Assembly: GCA_910591455.2 (NCBI GenBank)
Contig: OU342806.1
Coordinates: forward strand, 20,888,535-20,952,534
Reading direction: 5' to 3'
Length of the DNA stretch: 64,000 bases
Source of the DNA: Pholis gunnellus
Taxonomy: Eukaryota > Chordata > Actinopteri > Perciformes > Pholidae
A program made the translations under genes and the position numbers. Shown here piece by piece: positions 10,601 to 21,740 of the stretch. Position 1 is the first letter of the stretch; each line of letters opens with the position of its first letter. The notes beneath the pieces were generated by a model. It made no database searches. It was not told where the DNA came from and worked only from the letters and a program-made list of their open reading frames with translations.

Positions 10601-13062
10601 CTACCTCAGAGCTGTCCAGCTGTCCTCTATGGAGTTGTTTTTTTTTTCATACTATACAACATTTCTACAACTGTGTGATTATAAATACCGTGGCTCATTG
10701 GGTAGAGAGGGTCGTCCGGTAACCGCAAGGCCGGCGGTTTCATCCTTGGCTGCTACATGTCCTGTGCCGAAGTATACCTGAGCAAGACACTAAACCCAGC
10801 CCACTGCTCCCAATATGCCAGGGATTGGTTAAATGCAGAGCTTGAATTTCATATGTATATAATGACGACTATAATACATTTAATTTCATTATATTTTTTA
10901 AATAAAGATGTCTACATTTCCCTTTCTGTCCTGTAAGCTAAGCTCTTTTTTATTCTACTAAGTAAATAATCAATGTGAACAATTTGATATTCAAGGAGGG
11001 ATTTGGTAATCCTAAAATCAGTATGGTGGCACCAAACATCCTGAGCCAAATAACAAAAAGTGGTAGCACTCAAAGTCTATTCTGAATCCAAAGTTACAGG
11101 TCAGATATGCTACTGGTTTACACAACAGGAGTTTGGTGCAAGTATCTTACCACAGCATCCTACATCAGACCCACGGGAAGCTTGAAGTGAGCTCTGAGGC
11201 AGACTGGCACAAAGACTTCCTGCCCCCAGGTAGCACTGAAAACTGGCCGACCATCTTTACACTCTGCTGACGGCAGCCTGCGGCTTGCCCCCTAACAGTG
11301 AGCTAAGCCACACAGTGACCTATCACTGGCAGGACTCAAGAGCGCGACTGAGTCTTCCCCCCAGTTCAAACACTCACCGTCAGCATGGCTCCGAGAAGCC
11401 AGCTACTACCTGGGGGCAGTTCTGAAAATATGCTGCGGCCTACCTCAGAGCTGTCCAGCTGTCCTCTATGGAGTTGTTTTTTTCCATACTATACAACATT
11501 TCTACAACTGTGTGATTATAAATACCGTGGCTCATTGGGTAGAGAGGGTCGTCCGGTAACCGCAAGGCCGGCGGTTTCATCCTTGGTTGTTACATGTCCT
11601 GTGCCGAAGTATACCTGAGCAAGACACTAAACCCAGCCCACTGCTCCCAATATGCTAGGGATTGGTTAAATGCAGAGCTTGAATTTCATATGTATATAAT
11701 GACGACTATAATACATTTAATTTCATTATATTTTTTAAATAAAGATGTCTACATTTCCCTTTCTGTCCTGTAAGCTAAGCTCTTTTTTATTCTACTAAGT
11801 AAATAATCAATGTGAACAATTTGATATTCAAGGAGGGATTTGGTAATCCTAAAATCAGTATGGTGGCACCAAACATCCTGAGCCAAATAACAAAAAGTGG
11901 TAGCACTCAAAGTCTATTCTGAATCCAAAGTTACAGGTCAGATATGCTACTGGTTTACACGACAGGAGTTTGGTGCAAGTATCTTACCACAGCATCCTAC
12001 ATCAGACCCACGGGAAGCTTGAAGTGAGCTCTGAGGCAGACTGGCACAAAGACTTCCTGCCCCCAGGTAGCACTGAAAACTGGCCGACCATCTTTACACT
12101 CTGCTGACGGCAGCCTGCGGCTTGCCCCCTAACAGTGAGCTAAGCCACACAGTGACCTATCACTGGCAGGACTCAAGAGCGCGACTGAGTCTTCCCCCCA
12201 GTTCAAACACTCACCGTCAGCATGGCTCCGAGAAGCCAGCTACTACCTGGGGGCAGTTCTGAAAATATGCTGCGGCCTACCTCAGAGCTGTCCAGCTGTC
12301 CTCTATGGAGTTGTTTTTTTTCCATACTATACAACATTTCTACAACTGTGTGATTATAAATACCGTGGCTCATTGGGTAGAGAGGGTCGTCCGGTAACCG
12401 CAAGGCCGGCGGTTTCATCCTTGGCTGCTACATGTCCTGTGCCGAAGTATACCTGAGCAAGACACTAAACCCAGCCCACTGCTCCCAATATGCTAGGGAT
12501 TGGTTAAATGCAGAGCTTGAATTTCATATGTATATAATGACGACTATAATACATTTAATTTCATTATATTTTTTAAATAAAGATGTCTACATTTCCCTTT
12601 CTGTCCTGTAAGCTAAGCTCTTTTTTATTCTACTAAGTAAATAATCAATGTGAACAATTTGATATTCAAGGAGGGATTTGGTAATCCTAAAATCAGTATG
12701 GTGGCACCAAACATCCTGAGCCAAATAACAAAAAGTGGTAGCACTCAAAGTCTATTCTGAATCCAAAGTTACAGGTCAGATATGCTACTGGTTTACACAA
12801 CAGGAGTTTGGTGCAAGTATCTTACCACAGCATCCTACATCAGACCCACGGGAAGCTTGAAGTGAGCTCTGAGGCAGACTGGCACAAAGACTTCCTGCCC
12901 CCAGGTAGCACTGAAAACTGGCCGACCATCTTTACACTCTGCTGACGGCAGCCTGCGGCTTGCCCCACACAGCGAGCTAACACTGGCAGGACTCAAGAGC
13001 TCGACTGAGTCTTCCCCCCAGTTCAAACACTCACCGTCAGCATGGCTCCGAGAAGCCAGCTA
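7683..13062. repeat. Tandem array of ~838-bp units (satellite-like)
   Basis: The phrase CATCCTGAGCCAAA recurs at 7683, 8521, 9360, 10198, 11037, 11874 and 12712, a spacing of 837-839 bp. There are six full units and one partial unit that breaks off near 13,062. A displaced piece of the unit reappears at about 13,165-13,205. Units are nearly identical. A 71-codon open stretch on the minus strand recurs in several units, but it is a by-product of the repeat. Each unit has a tRNA-SINE-like part, an AT-rich tail and a GC-richer part. Confidence 0.97.
8172..8330 (+). repeat. tRNA-derived SINE-like segment inside each array unit
   Basis: The segment reads GTGGCTCATTGGGTAGAG (an A-box-like start), then GGTTTCATCC (degenerate B box). 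It goes on with the CCTGAGCAAGACACTAAACC phrase that typifies a widespread fish tRNA-derived SINE. Its tail runs into AT-rich DNA. The same segment recurs about every 838 bp through the array. The B box departs from GGTTCGANTCC, so it is not a tRNA gene. Confidence 0.6.
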
Positions 13063-14420
13063 CCGGATGATAGACCTTCACGTCAACAGGGAGCCCCCCA
13101 GGAAGCCTGACCACAGTCAAATAAAATAAAACTGTACTATAAATTATGAGCAGTTGTTTTCCCACGGCCTACCTCAGAGCCTCAGAGCTGTCCGGCTGTC
13201 CTCTGTAAAGTTTTGGAAGATACTGAGTTTAATTTGCACAAGCACCTGGCTTCATACATAAGATGACACGTCAACATTCTAATTTATTCGAGTCACAGAA
13301 CAGTGCATGTTCCATCCAGCATTCTATTCTATTCTCAAGGGCAGATAATGTCTTCTTTTAGGGATTCACTATTTGCTAGTCCAGCGTTCACTATGTTTTC
13401 CATGGCACAGTTTTCACAAAACTCCACACATTATGACCCGTTAGCAGTAATGAAATAACCCAGTATATTACAAATAAAATGTGTCTATTGCTTTGCAGAG
13501 TCACAAGTCAGAACAAAAGTTTAAGCTGTTGCAAGTAACTCAACAAATTCTCCTTTTAAGTTAATAAGCTGTCTATGTTTGCAAATTCATATTCAAATGC
13601 TAATATATTGCATCCCGTGTACTTGATGGTAACTATAGCAACATCCAATCTCACCTGCTCCTGAGTTTGGGAATTAGTCAGTTGATGGATTTAAGACCTT
13701 AAAACTGTTTTGAACTGAAGTATTTGGTGGTTAATAGTTATTAAGACAAATAATAATAATAAGTCTTTCTATTAATTATTTTTTGTTTGCGTGGCACGTT
13801 TCACCGCTCTGATTGGAAGAAAAGATTACCCAATTTACATTTTACTACTATGACTTTTTTTGACATAATATAGGCCTACTATGACTTTATTCAATATGCT
13901 ATACTGTGACTTATTTATTACTTTATTCGACATGCTAAAGCTAAACTATGACTTTTTTAGCTTGTGAAGTAATTCATATTTTGCTAGCTACAATGTTAGC
14001 GAGCAAGCAAGCTAAGGTTAGCCAGCTAGCTGTAATTTAGCTATGCTGCATGGATTTGGCAAAAACTTTTTGGACATACTTTATATGACTTTTTTCAATA
14101 TACAATACTTAAACTTTTTAGACATACTGTAATATGGCTTTTCTTTGACTTGGTCCATAATATTTTGCGACAAAGGATGTTCTGCTTAATGTTTAAAATG
14201 TAAAAGGTATTGTGGACTCTCATCTTAGTACAAATATTCATTTTTAATTGAAAGCTTTCTAAAATTCCTCTTTTTGGGGTCCCAGTAAAGGAGGACGATG
14301 CTGTAGGATCTCTGAAGTACTTAAACTGCAGGCTTGCTATCTTAGTGAGCGTGCAGTATGAGAAAAACGGAACTGTGATCTCTTCGTATCACCGCTGTGC
14401 TTTCTGAAAGTTGGCATGCT
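13063..14420. other. Gene-free AT-rich stretch with degenerate short repeats
   Basis: No coding exon is supported. Around 13,840-14,150 a loose motif of the form TATGACTTTTTTCGACATACT recurs in degenerate copies, and it is met again at 15,710-15,900. A burst of GCTAGC/GCTAAGG-rich bases sits near 13,980-14,040. Confidence 0.5.
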
Positions 14421-14423
14421 TCG

Positions 14424-15700
14424 AATGGGATCAACATTTATATGGCCTGTGAGAATGCTTCCTGTTAAAGGGTGAAATTAGCCTTGTGTGTTTCTATTTT
14501 TTGGAACCTTTATTAAATGCAGTCAGTTGTAACTTTTATTTTCTCACTTTGTTACCATAGACCTTTATGTCTTTTTTTTTATTGTACCTGATATCTCTTT
14601 GTATCACCGCTGTGCTGTCAGAGTCATGCAGAGATTAGCTGTGAAATATTGTGTAATTTACATAAACACACATGACTGGATGAGATGCAGGACGAGGAGG
14701 AGCTTGTTGATGGCAGAGAGGAACCCTCAGAGGGAATTATTGTCCTGTGAATGACTTACTGTTTTCAGCCATAAGATTGTTAAGACTATATTTTCAGGGA
14801 TCATTTCTATAGTGTTTGATTTGAGAAATGTGTTTCTAAAGTGTTTGGTCTTGCTAACCACGATGATGAGATGCAATATTTCCCACTGAGCGTGAAGCGG
14901 GCACAGAGAAGTGATTCAGTTCACACACTTTCTGCCATTGATGACCGTTCTTTACTTCCTTGTGGAGTTAAGAGGTGGGGAATATCGACAGAGTGGTTTT
15001 CAGAAATTGTAAATTTAAAAAAAACACGATTGTTTCGCCAATACATGTTCGAGTCAGAGTCAGAGATTAGCTGTGAAATATTGTGTAATTTACATAAACA
15101 CACATGACTGGATGAGATGCAAGACGAGGAGGAGCTTGTTGATGGCAGAGAGGAACCCTCAGAGGGAATTATTGTCCTGTGAATGACTTACTGTTTTCAC
15201 CCGTAAGATTGTTAAGACTATACTTTCAGGGATCATTTCTATAGTGTTTGACTTGAGAAATGTGTTTCTAAAGTGTTTTGTCTCGCTAACCACGATGATG
15301 AGATTCAATATTTCCCACTGAGCATGAAGCGGGCACAGAGAAGTGATTCAGTTCACATACTTTCTGCCATTGATGACCGTTCTTTACTTCCTTGTGGAGT
15401 TAAGAGGTGGGGAATATGGACAGAGTGGTTTTCAGAATAAGTAAATGTCAAAAGAACACGGTTGTTTCGCCAATACATGTTAACATACAGCAGAGCTCTA
15501 AACAAAAGTGGAGACAACACGCTTCGATGGGGCTAACATGTATATTGCCTGTGAGACTGCTTCCTGTTAAAGGGTGAAATTAGCCGTGTGTGTTTCTATT
15601 TTTTGGAACCTTTATCAAATGCAGTCAGTTGTAACTTTTATTTTCTCACTTTGGTACCATAGACCTTTATGTCTTTTTTTTATTGTATCTGATATTTTTG
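14424..15700. repeat. Nested direct repeats in the order P-Q-Q-P
   Basis: Block P (about 14,424-14,600, with CTTCCTGTTAAAGGGTGAAA) reappears at 15,535-15,700. Block Q (about 14,621-15,045, with AGAGATTAGCTGTGAAATAT) reappears at 15,057-15,480. All copies run in the same direction, with a few percent of visible changes. An 88-codon open stretch at 14,841-15,107 crosses the Q-Q junction and is not considered a gene. Confidence 0.9.
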
Positions 15701-15899
15701 GGGCGATTTCTTTATGGTATACTAAACTATGACATATTATTGTGACAGTGGCAGTGTGACTATATCCGTCAAACTATACTGTGACGTTTTACGACCTTTT
15801 CGACACACTATACTTTGATAATTTTTCAGCAATGACTTTGTGACTTTCTTCGACATACTTTACCTTTAATGTTTTTGACATACAATATTGATTTTTTTT

Positions 15900-16830
15900 T
15901 TGTGGACCTCTTGTCATTCCATACAATACAAGTGTTGACCTTTTTCATCCTGTACTATGAATCAACAACAATAATTTCAATAAATAAAGCTTGAGGACAG
16001 AGATGCATTGTAAAATTGTTTGAAATCCAGTGCTTGTAAAAACTGTCCAAGGGAAAAGTCTCATAATAAAAAATATTTTAAAAATTAAAAGTGAAAAGAA
16101 AGGATCCAAATGTGACCATTTTATTCTTAATTTCATCCTGTTTTTTTTTTTTTTTTTTTTTTTTAGATTTTGAAGTTCTCATTACTTGCCTTCTGGGTAA
16201 CACTTCATTTTAATAGTGATGAGATTGAAAATGGTTACGCCATCCACTACAGCTGTGCCTTTATGTATATTTTTCAAAAACACAACATGTTTAAAGAATA
16301 ATATAGAATTATTTAGTTTAGATAATTTGTTTCACAAGTACTATTAATTTAGCTTATTTCTTTTCATACGTGGAGTTTTAATATCACTCCATGCTATCCA
16401 AGAGGGAACTTGTGTCATTATTTACCAACCAACGGTGGACCTCTGTCATTCCTTACAGTACAAGTGTGGACCTTTTTACTGTAAAGTGAATCCAAGTGTA
16501 GACTGAGCACACTAGTATATTGAAAAGTTGATTTACATCCAGTGCTTGTGCAAACCGGTCAGGCAAGTATTTTGGAAAGGCTGATGACAAATCAGTTTTT
16601 AGTGAACTAAAACTGAAAAGAAAGAATCTTATTAAGTATTTAGGTACTTAAGTATTATATTCTTAATTTAACCCTGGTTGTTTTTGTATTTTCTTCCATT
16701 CTTTTAGATTCTAAAATACACGTTGCTCTCCTGCCTTCTTGGTAGCCATTTAAATTAATACAGTGCCAAAAATAAAACTTAAGGTATCCACTAAAGTTGA
16801 TTATTTTGTTACCATTTTTCTAAAACAAAC
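15900..16830. repeat. Old diverged direct repeat, two copies
   Basis: Copy one (15,900-16,290) and copy two (16,436-16,835) share, in the same order, GTGGACCTCTTGTCATTCC/GTGGACCTCTGTCATTCC, ATCCAGTGCTTGT, GAAAAGAAAG, a TATTCTTAATTT patch, CTTCTGGGTAAC/CTTCTTGGTAGC and a final ACAACATGTTT/ACAAACATGTTT. Many substitutions and indels separate them. A 25-bp poly-T run is at 16,140-16,164. Confidence 0.75.
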
Positions 16831-17266
16831 ATGTTTCAAGAGACTGATGTCTTCACTAAGTGGCCTGTTAGCCCCTCCACAGTCTGAAAGACAGGCTTGG
16901 GGCTGCAAGCCATTCACACAATGGAGGAGTGTTTAAACGACGTGTGTGAATGGGGTCGTTAAAATCCCTGCCCCAGCCTGTAGGATAAGTGCTGCGCATG
17001 GACTTAAACACTCACACACATGCAAGTCCCCACTTGGCTAAAATTAAAAAAAATCTACCAGAGGGCTTTGGACATGATTTCAGCTTGATATAACCCAGAT
17101 AGCAAACGGACCCCACTGCGGATCCGCCCTGGAGGTATCATAAACCCCGGAACAGATCCGCAAAACGTGTCTGTTCCGGGGTCTACTTGCACAGCGCGCC
17201 GGATCCGGAATGGATACGCGTCAAAGATCCAGACCAGATCCGGCATATATCCGGCCCGTATCTGCG

Positions 17267-17444
17267 CATGAAGCGGCTCATTCGGCCCGGGTCCGATTTG
17301 GACCCGTTCATAAAGCGGCTCATTTGGCCCGGTTCCGATTTCGACCCGTTCATAAAGCGGCTCATCCGGCCCGGTTCCGTTTTGGACCCGTTCATAAAGC
17401 GGCTCATTCGGCCCAGGTCAGGTTTGGACCCGTTCATGAAGCGG
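17267..17444. repeat. 42-bp minisatellite, four units, near left end of the element
   Basis: Units start at 17,267, 17,309, 17,351 and 17,393, followed by a 10-bp start of a fifth. Each reads like CATAAAGCGGCTCATT..., then GGACCCGTT. As 42 is a multiple of three, both strands show long repetitive open stretches (a 14-residue repeat MNGSKPDLGRMSRF on the minus strand). These are not taken as genes. Subterminal repeats of this kind are a frequent feature of DNA transposons. Confidence 0.92.
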
Positions 17445-17676
17445 ATCCCTTACTCAAAAACTACAGAAATATCTCAAATCAAGCTGACCAACATCTAGAT
17501 TGCTCTATAAAAGTGTGAATACTCCTTGAATTTATTCACGATATAAAATCTGGAGAACATAAATGCATTCTTTGTGGAAATGGAAAGAAAGAAATGTAAC
17601 CATAGATATCAGAAACCGTTTTTTATTAAAAGACATCCATTTACAAGGATTTTTATGTACACTATCACACACACAC

Positions 17677-19697
17677 TTAGGTTTGTTCAGTGTTGACAGT
17701 GGCACGCCGCCTGGAGCTTCCCCGGTCTGCTGCCAGGTTCAACCACCTCATTGAGTGTTTCAGAATGTCATTGTCTGTGGCTTCGCAGGTAAAATGATTC
17801 TTTCTGACAGCATCTGTAATCACAAGCAGATACCAAATCTCATGAAACCTCAGTGCAACATATAGCAGACATGCAGTCTAAAAGCTAGTGGCATTGAAAA
17901 GGTTTGCTATGCTATATTCAGAGCTAATGTATCATATAACTATAATCTATGTAAAGATACAGTCGAGTAATACCTGAGCAGAGAATGAAATTGCTGTTCA
18001 AATATTGAATTTAGCACCGTTAAAAAGGAGAAGATCTGGGAAACATGCTAATTTGTAAGTTTGAACACGACCTATGACCTCTGGGTGACTTAAAATTGTT
18101 TTCATTAAATATTAGTTACTTACGCAGGCGCAAAGTCTTTGACGTCATCTGGCGGAAGGCCTTTTTTCCATTTATCCCCTTCCAGTTGATGCTCCTGCCA
18201 TCATCATCGCTGAACATGCGGGCAAGGATGTTCCACGTTACCCGTTTGGTGTCATGTCCTCCGATGGTTGCCAGGGAGGACATCTAAAAAGGGTTAAAAA
18301 AAAAAGTACTGTTAATATCTGATACTTTACAGAATGTTTTAAAATACATTTTCATCTAACAGGGTATTATCCAGTGTTAATTACATACAATAGTTGATTT
18401 TAATCAGATTTGATAGAGATGCTTAATAAAACTCGCCACTCTTCTTCAGCTGAGAGTTGGAGGGATTTTGAAGCTGTTGTTCAAAAAGCTCCACTTCCTC
18501 CATTGACGTAAATGGAAACTGCACTGGATCGTCAGTCACTTCCACTTCTTGGTCAGTTGTGTGTTGCTTACTGGCGAGATGGTTCACTCTGGCAATCAAT
18601 TGGTCTAGCTTGTGTTTAATGTTCTGCATTAAGGTCATCATATGGGGTTGAGCAGGTGTTAAAAAAAAACATTAGAATAAGGTTAACAAATTAATTAAGA
18701 CAGATTTCACTTAATATGGAAACATACATTTTTATACAATTCCAGTAATGCAATCCTAATAAATCATATTGACTTGGATTTAATGTTGCAGTGTGTGTTG
18801 CATGTAATATATGTGGTATACAATTAACAATTGTTAACATTTTATAAAGTGAAATGATTAAAAGGTTCAATTTGAATCCCATAGCGGTTTGAGTTATTAC
18901 TCACCACAGCAGGTGATGGTGTCTGATCCACCCTTTCCCCCTCGCCCCTCGCCAAGTAGGTCTGTGCCCCTGACTTCTAGAAGGTGTTTGCTCTCCTTCT
19001 GGTCTTCCACTGTCCAATTGTGGAGTTGATAGAGTAAGTGGAAGAGGTGGCGGGGCAACTGTGCCGCTAGTGGTTGGACCTCTGGCTTTTTTGGGGGGGG
19101 ATTTTCCTTCTCACTGTCAGAGTCAGAGTCCCCGCAGAAATGGCTATAAAGTGAGTTATAAAAATACTCATTTGATACTATAACACTGAATGGACACTTT
19201 TTTTTCAAAACGTTCATGCAGAAAATAATGAAAAACGTATACGCATTACTCACATCGCCACTGGCTTTCTCTTTCTAGGAATTGCCTCTTCTTCCGCTTC
19301 TGACTGTAGCTCAGATGTGTTGCAAGACAGAGATTTCTTCAACCGTCGTCTTGCCTCCAAGTAATTATCTAAAAATGAAGTCAAATGAACAGAATGAAAA
19401 ACACAGCACAGAATTATATTATTTTCCCCGTATATAAAATAACAAGGTAAATGATCTTCGATATCCGTTTGAAACTGCCAATTGTTATTAGAATAAGAAT
19501 ATTAAGATAATTAGCATACCGCATGATCTCATTTTTCTGGCGTCATGTCTGCCAGTCAGTTCCAGGTTCCTCTGCATTGTTCACAGCCTTGTCCACTCTG
19601 TCGTCACTCTCGTATTTAGGCCAAACACAGAACCATCACTATACCAGCTTTGTGGCACCACTGCTACTGTTTTGTTGAACTCTATCAAGTGAAACAT
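17677..19697 (-). pseudogene. DUF4806-domain protein gene inside the TIR element (decayed)
   Basis: Read on the minus strand, six exon-like parts line up: 19,697-19,520 (start MFHLIEFNKTVAVVPQSW), 19,368-19,254, 19,143-18,905, about 18,655-18,423, 18,283-18,124 and 17,780-17,677 (stop). Exons 2 and 3 join in phase. Exon 4 carries the helix FPFTSMEEVELFEQQLQ. Exon 5 carries MSSLATIGGHDTKRVTWNIL followed by a WKGINGKKAF block, the hallmark of DUF4806. Exon 6 has a MRWLNLAADRG tail. In exon 1 the expected WPKYESDDRVDKAV and the later DARKMRSCDNY lie in other frames, so at least two frameshifts are present. No AG acceptor is visible before exon 4. The function of DUF4806 proteins is unknown; many fish copies exist, apparently spread with mobile DNA (from memory). 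Confidence 0.65.
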
Positions 19698-20593
19698 CCT
19701 GAAAGAAACAAACGGAGTCAGTCACAGAAATATAACTTTGTGTTCCAAGAACTTCTGAAAACAATTCAGCAACTACTCAAAAATCCTCTATAGGCAGGAG
19801 TATGTGAATTAGTGTGTGAAAACATCAGGTATACTGTAAAAATGTAATGATTAAACATCAATAATAGGCTTGTTGTACACATTGAAGACAACTTAGTCAA
19901 TGTTTTATCCAGTGTCACATAGATTGCAGTGATTATGGTGATTCAGTCGGTCAGTTTTTGTCAGTCTCTGACCCTTATTTCACATTAACACCCACCAAGT
20001 AAAAACTATAGCGTCAATTTTAACTGCTCACAGTAGAACACAAGAGCTACAACTAATACAACCATAAATACCATCATTCTCCTAGGGAATAAGCCTTGTT
20101 GCAGTGGGTGAACTGTATACCACCCAGACACTTCTATTAGTTTTAGCTCCTTCAAACAACTGTGTATTAAAGTTCCTTACCTAAAATGTCCGTCTGTAGA
20201 TATAACGGATCGACAGCGTTGACGCGTCTGTTGCCTCCTTTCAGCCAAGTTAAAGCTCTGAGGATGACAGTGCAAACGTGTAAATTGCCAAATAAATCCA
20301 CAATAGACCCAAAATAAACTGGAAATAGAGACTGCTACAGAAAATATACATTTAATTGACAATGCATGTCTTAAAAGACTGCATAAATCAAAACAACCGA
20401 ACAGCAGAAGAAACAAACATGGGGCAAAACTGCACCATCAGGGAAGTCAGTGTAGAGTTAGGCGGAAATAGAGGAATTTGTCACAGAATATGGAGGCAAA
20501 TAATGACTAAACTACTGCCAAATCAAATGTACCTACGCACAGCATGCTAAGGTGACTCAAACACAAAAAGATCTGCATGCAACTTTACCATCA

Positions 20594-20631
20594 CCCCCCC
20601 CCCCCCCCCCCCCCCCCCCCCATACACACAC
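20594..20631. repeat. Poly-C tract, 38 bases
   Basis: Thirty-eight consecutive C residues within the TIR element, followed by a short ACACAC run. The length may be affected by assembly. Confidence 0.95.
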
Positions 20632-20712
20632 GAGGAACAGAAAATGGCCGTCATTTCATTTAAATTACATATAGTGTGTTTTAATTTTTAAACAATTGTT
20701 TAAAATAGTGCT

Positions 20713-20739
20713 CACCATGCTGATCTAATAAGCATGGTG
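20713..20739. repeat. Short perfect inverted repeat
   Basis: CACCATGCT (20,713-20,721) and AGCATGGTG (20,731-20,739) are exact complements around a 9-base loop, inside the TIR element. No known role. Confidence 0.6.
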
Positions 20740-21345
20740 AAACAGTGGTTGGCTCCTCTAGTGTCTTTGTTTAACACTAAAAAGAAACAATACCCTATAC
20801 AAAAAGGAACCTTACACAAACATTTGATAGAACAATGTAAACGTGATTCTCTACCTTTCTACACTAGCAGATAACACATGTTTAACCATTATCTCACACA
20901 CCTTCGATTTAATGCTATGACCTAAAAAGAATACATCATGTTTCTACAATTTCACTCTAAAAATCATGTTTTGAAACATATTTCATAAAGGAAAGAAAGA
21001 GAACTTATAAATCAGTGACCAAACAAAGGCTGGCCTCGTGGTTGATCAGCTGCTCGCTCAGGGTTGTCTGCGTTCGGGAGGAAATGCCCCAGGTGAGCGT
21101 CCCACCCCATTTTATTACCCTGGGTCCTAATGGTAGCTGCCTGTTAGCTGCCTGCAGTATTTGAACTGGGGAAAATGCGTTCGATGTGCGGATCCGCCCG
21201 CTGTCCGCAGCGAATCCACTGTTTAACTGTGCGCGATCGGTAGGCGGGGCGTATCCGGCGCGCATGGCCGAACCGGGTGCGACAGTACGGCGGACCTGTC
21301 GGTCTGAGGGTGGATCCGCCCTGGAGTCAATTGCTATCTGGGTAA

Positions 21346-21738
21346 ACAAGTAGTGCAAGATTTCTAACGCAGTGCAAGAACGGGAGCCGGTCGCTGTGAC
21401 GGGCGGCCAGAGGCGAAATCAGGAGAAGACGAGTTGGGAAGGAGACGGTGGTTGATCATAAAACGCTCTGTTATGACCGAGGTAGCCTACACAGTGTAAC
21501 TTGTCTCGGTGAAAGTTCAGAGGAGGAGGAGGACATCTCCGAAGAGGGGGAGACTTAGGGTAGAATGGAGGTATAAAGTAATGAACAATTCTATTGTGAA
21601 GTTAGTTGACTCCGGACAGCTCGGTTTACTTGTATACTTTGTGATGCAAATAAATCTGCGTGAACTGAAGAAAATCCAATCTCTTGTGTTATGTGAGTGT
21701 TCGTTAATGTCCTAATAGATCCTGTGGTGTCTCGACAG
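21346..21738 (+). promoter_or_regulatory. Upstream region of the ALT-like gene (5' UTR/promoter, unresolved)
   Basis: Between the TIR element (ending 21,342) and the start codon (21,741) is a partly GC-rich stretch. The ATG is preceded by CTCGACAG at 21,731-21,738, which fits a splice acceptor, so the first coding exon probably joins an upstream non-coding exon. No convincing donor or TATA box could be fixed. Proximity of the mobile element means part of the promoter may be element-derived. Confidence 0.4.
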
Positions 21739-21740
21739 AG

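Larger units (their letters stand above)
17094..21342. mobile_element. 4.25-kb terminal-inverted-repeat DNA element with a DUF4806-type cargo gene
   Basis: The left end CCCAGATAGCAA (17,094-17,105) is exactly inverted at the right end, TTGCTATCTGGG (21,331-21,342). A 3-bp direct repeat TAA flanks both ends (17,091-17,093 and 21,343-21,345), as expected for a target-site duplication. Just inside both ends are GC-rich, GGATCC-containing sequences (both contain GCGGATCC or its inverse). The left interior has 42-bp tandem repeats. A spliced gene with DUF4806-like domains runs on the minus strand inside. No DDE transposase domain was recognised, so the element may be non-autonomous. A 3-bp TWA-type duplication would suit PIF/Harbinger, but the superfamily is not established. 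Confidence 0.8.

Noticed and set aside
7683..13062. CRISPR-like array
   Set aside because: Repeats are ~838 bp without short spacers, in a eukaryotic genome; it is a satellite-type array.
14841..15107. 88-codon plus-strand open frame
   Set aside because: It spans the junction of two direct repeat copies (Q-Q); the second copy does not preserve the frame.
17183..17518. Repetitive open frames of about 80-100 codons on both strands
   Set aside because: They are by-products of the 42-bp (multiple of three) minisatellite.
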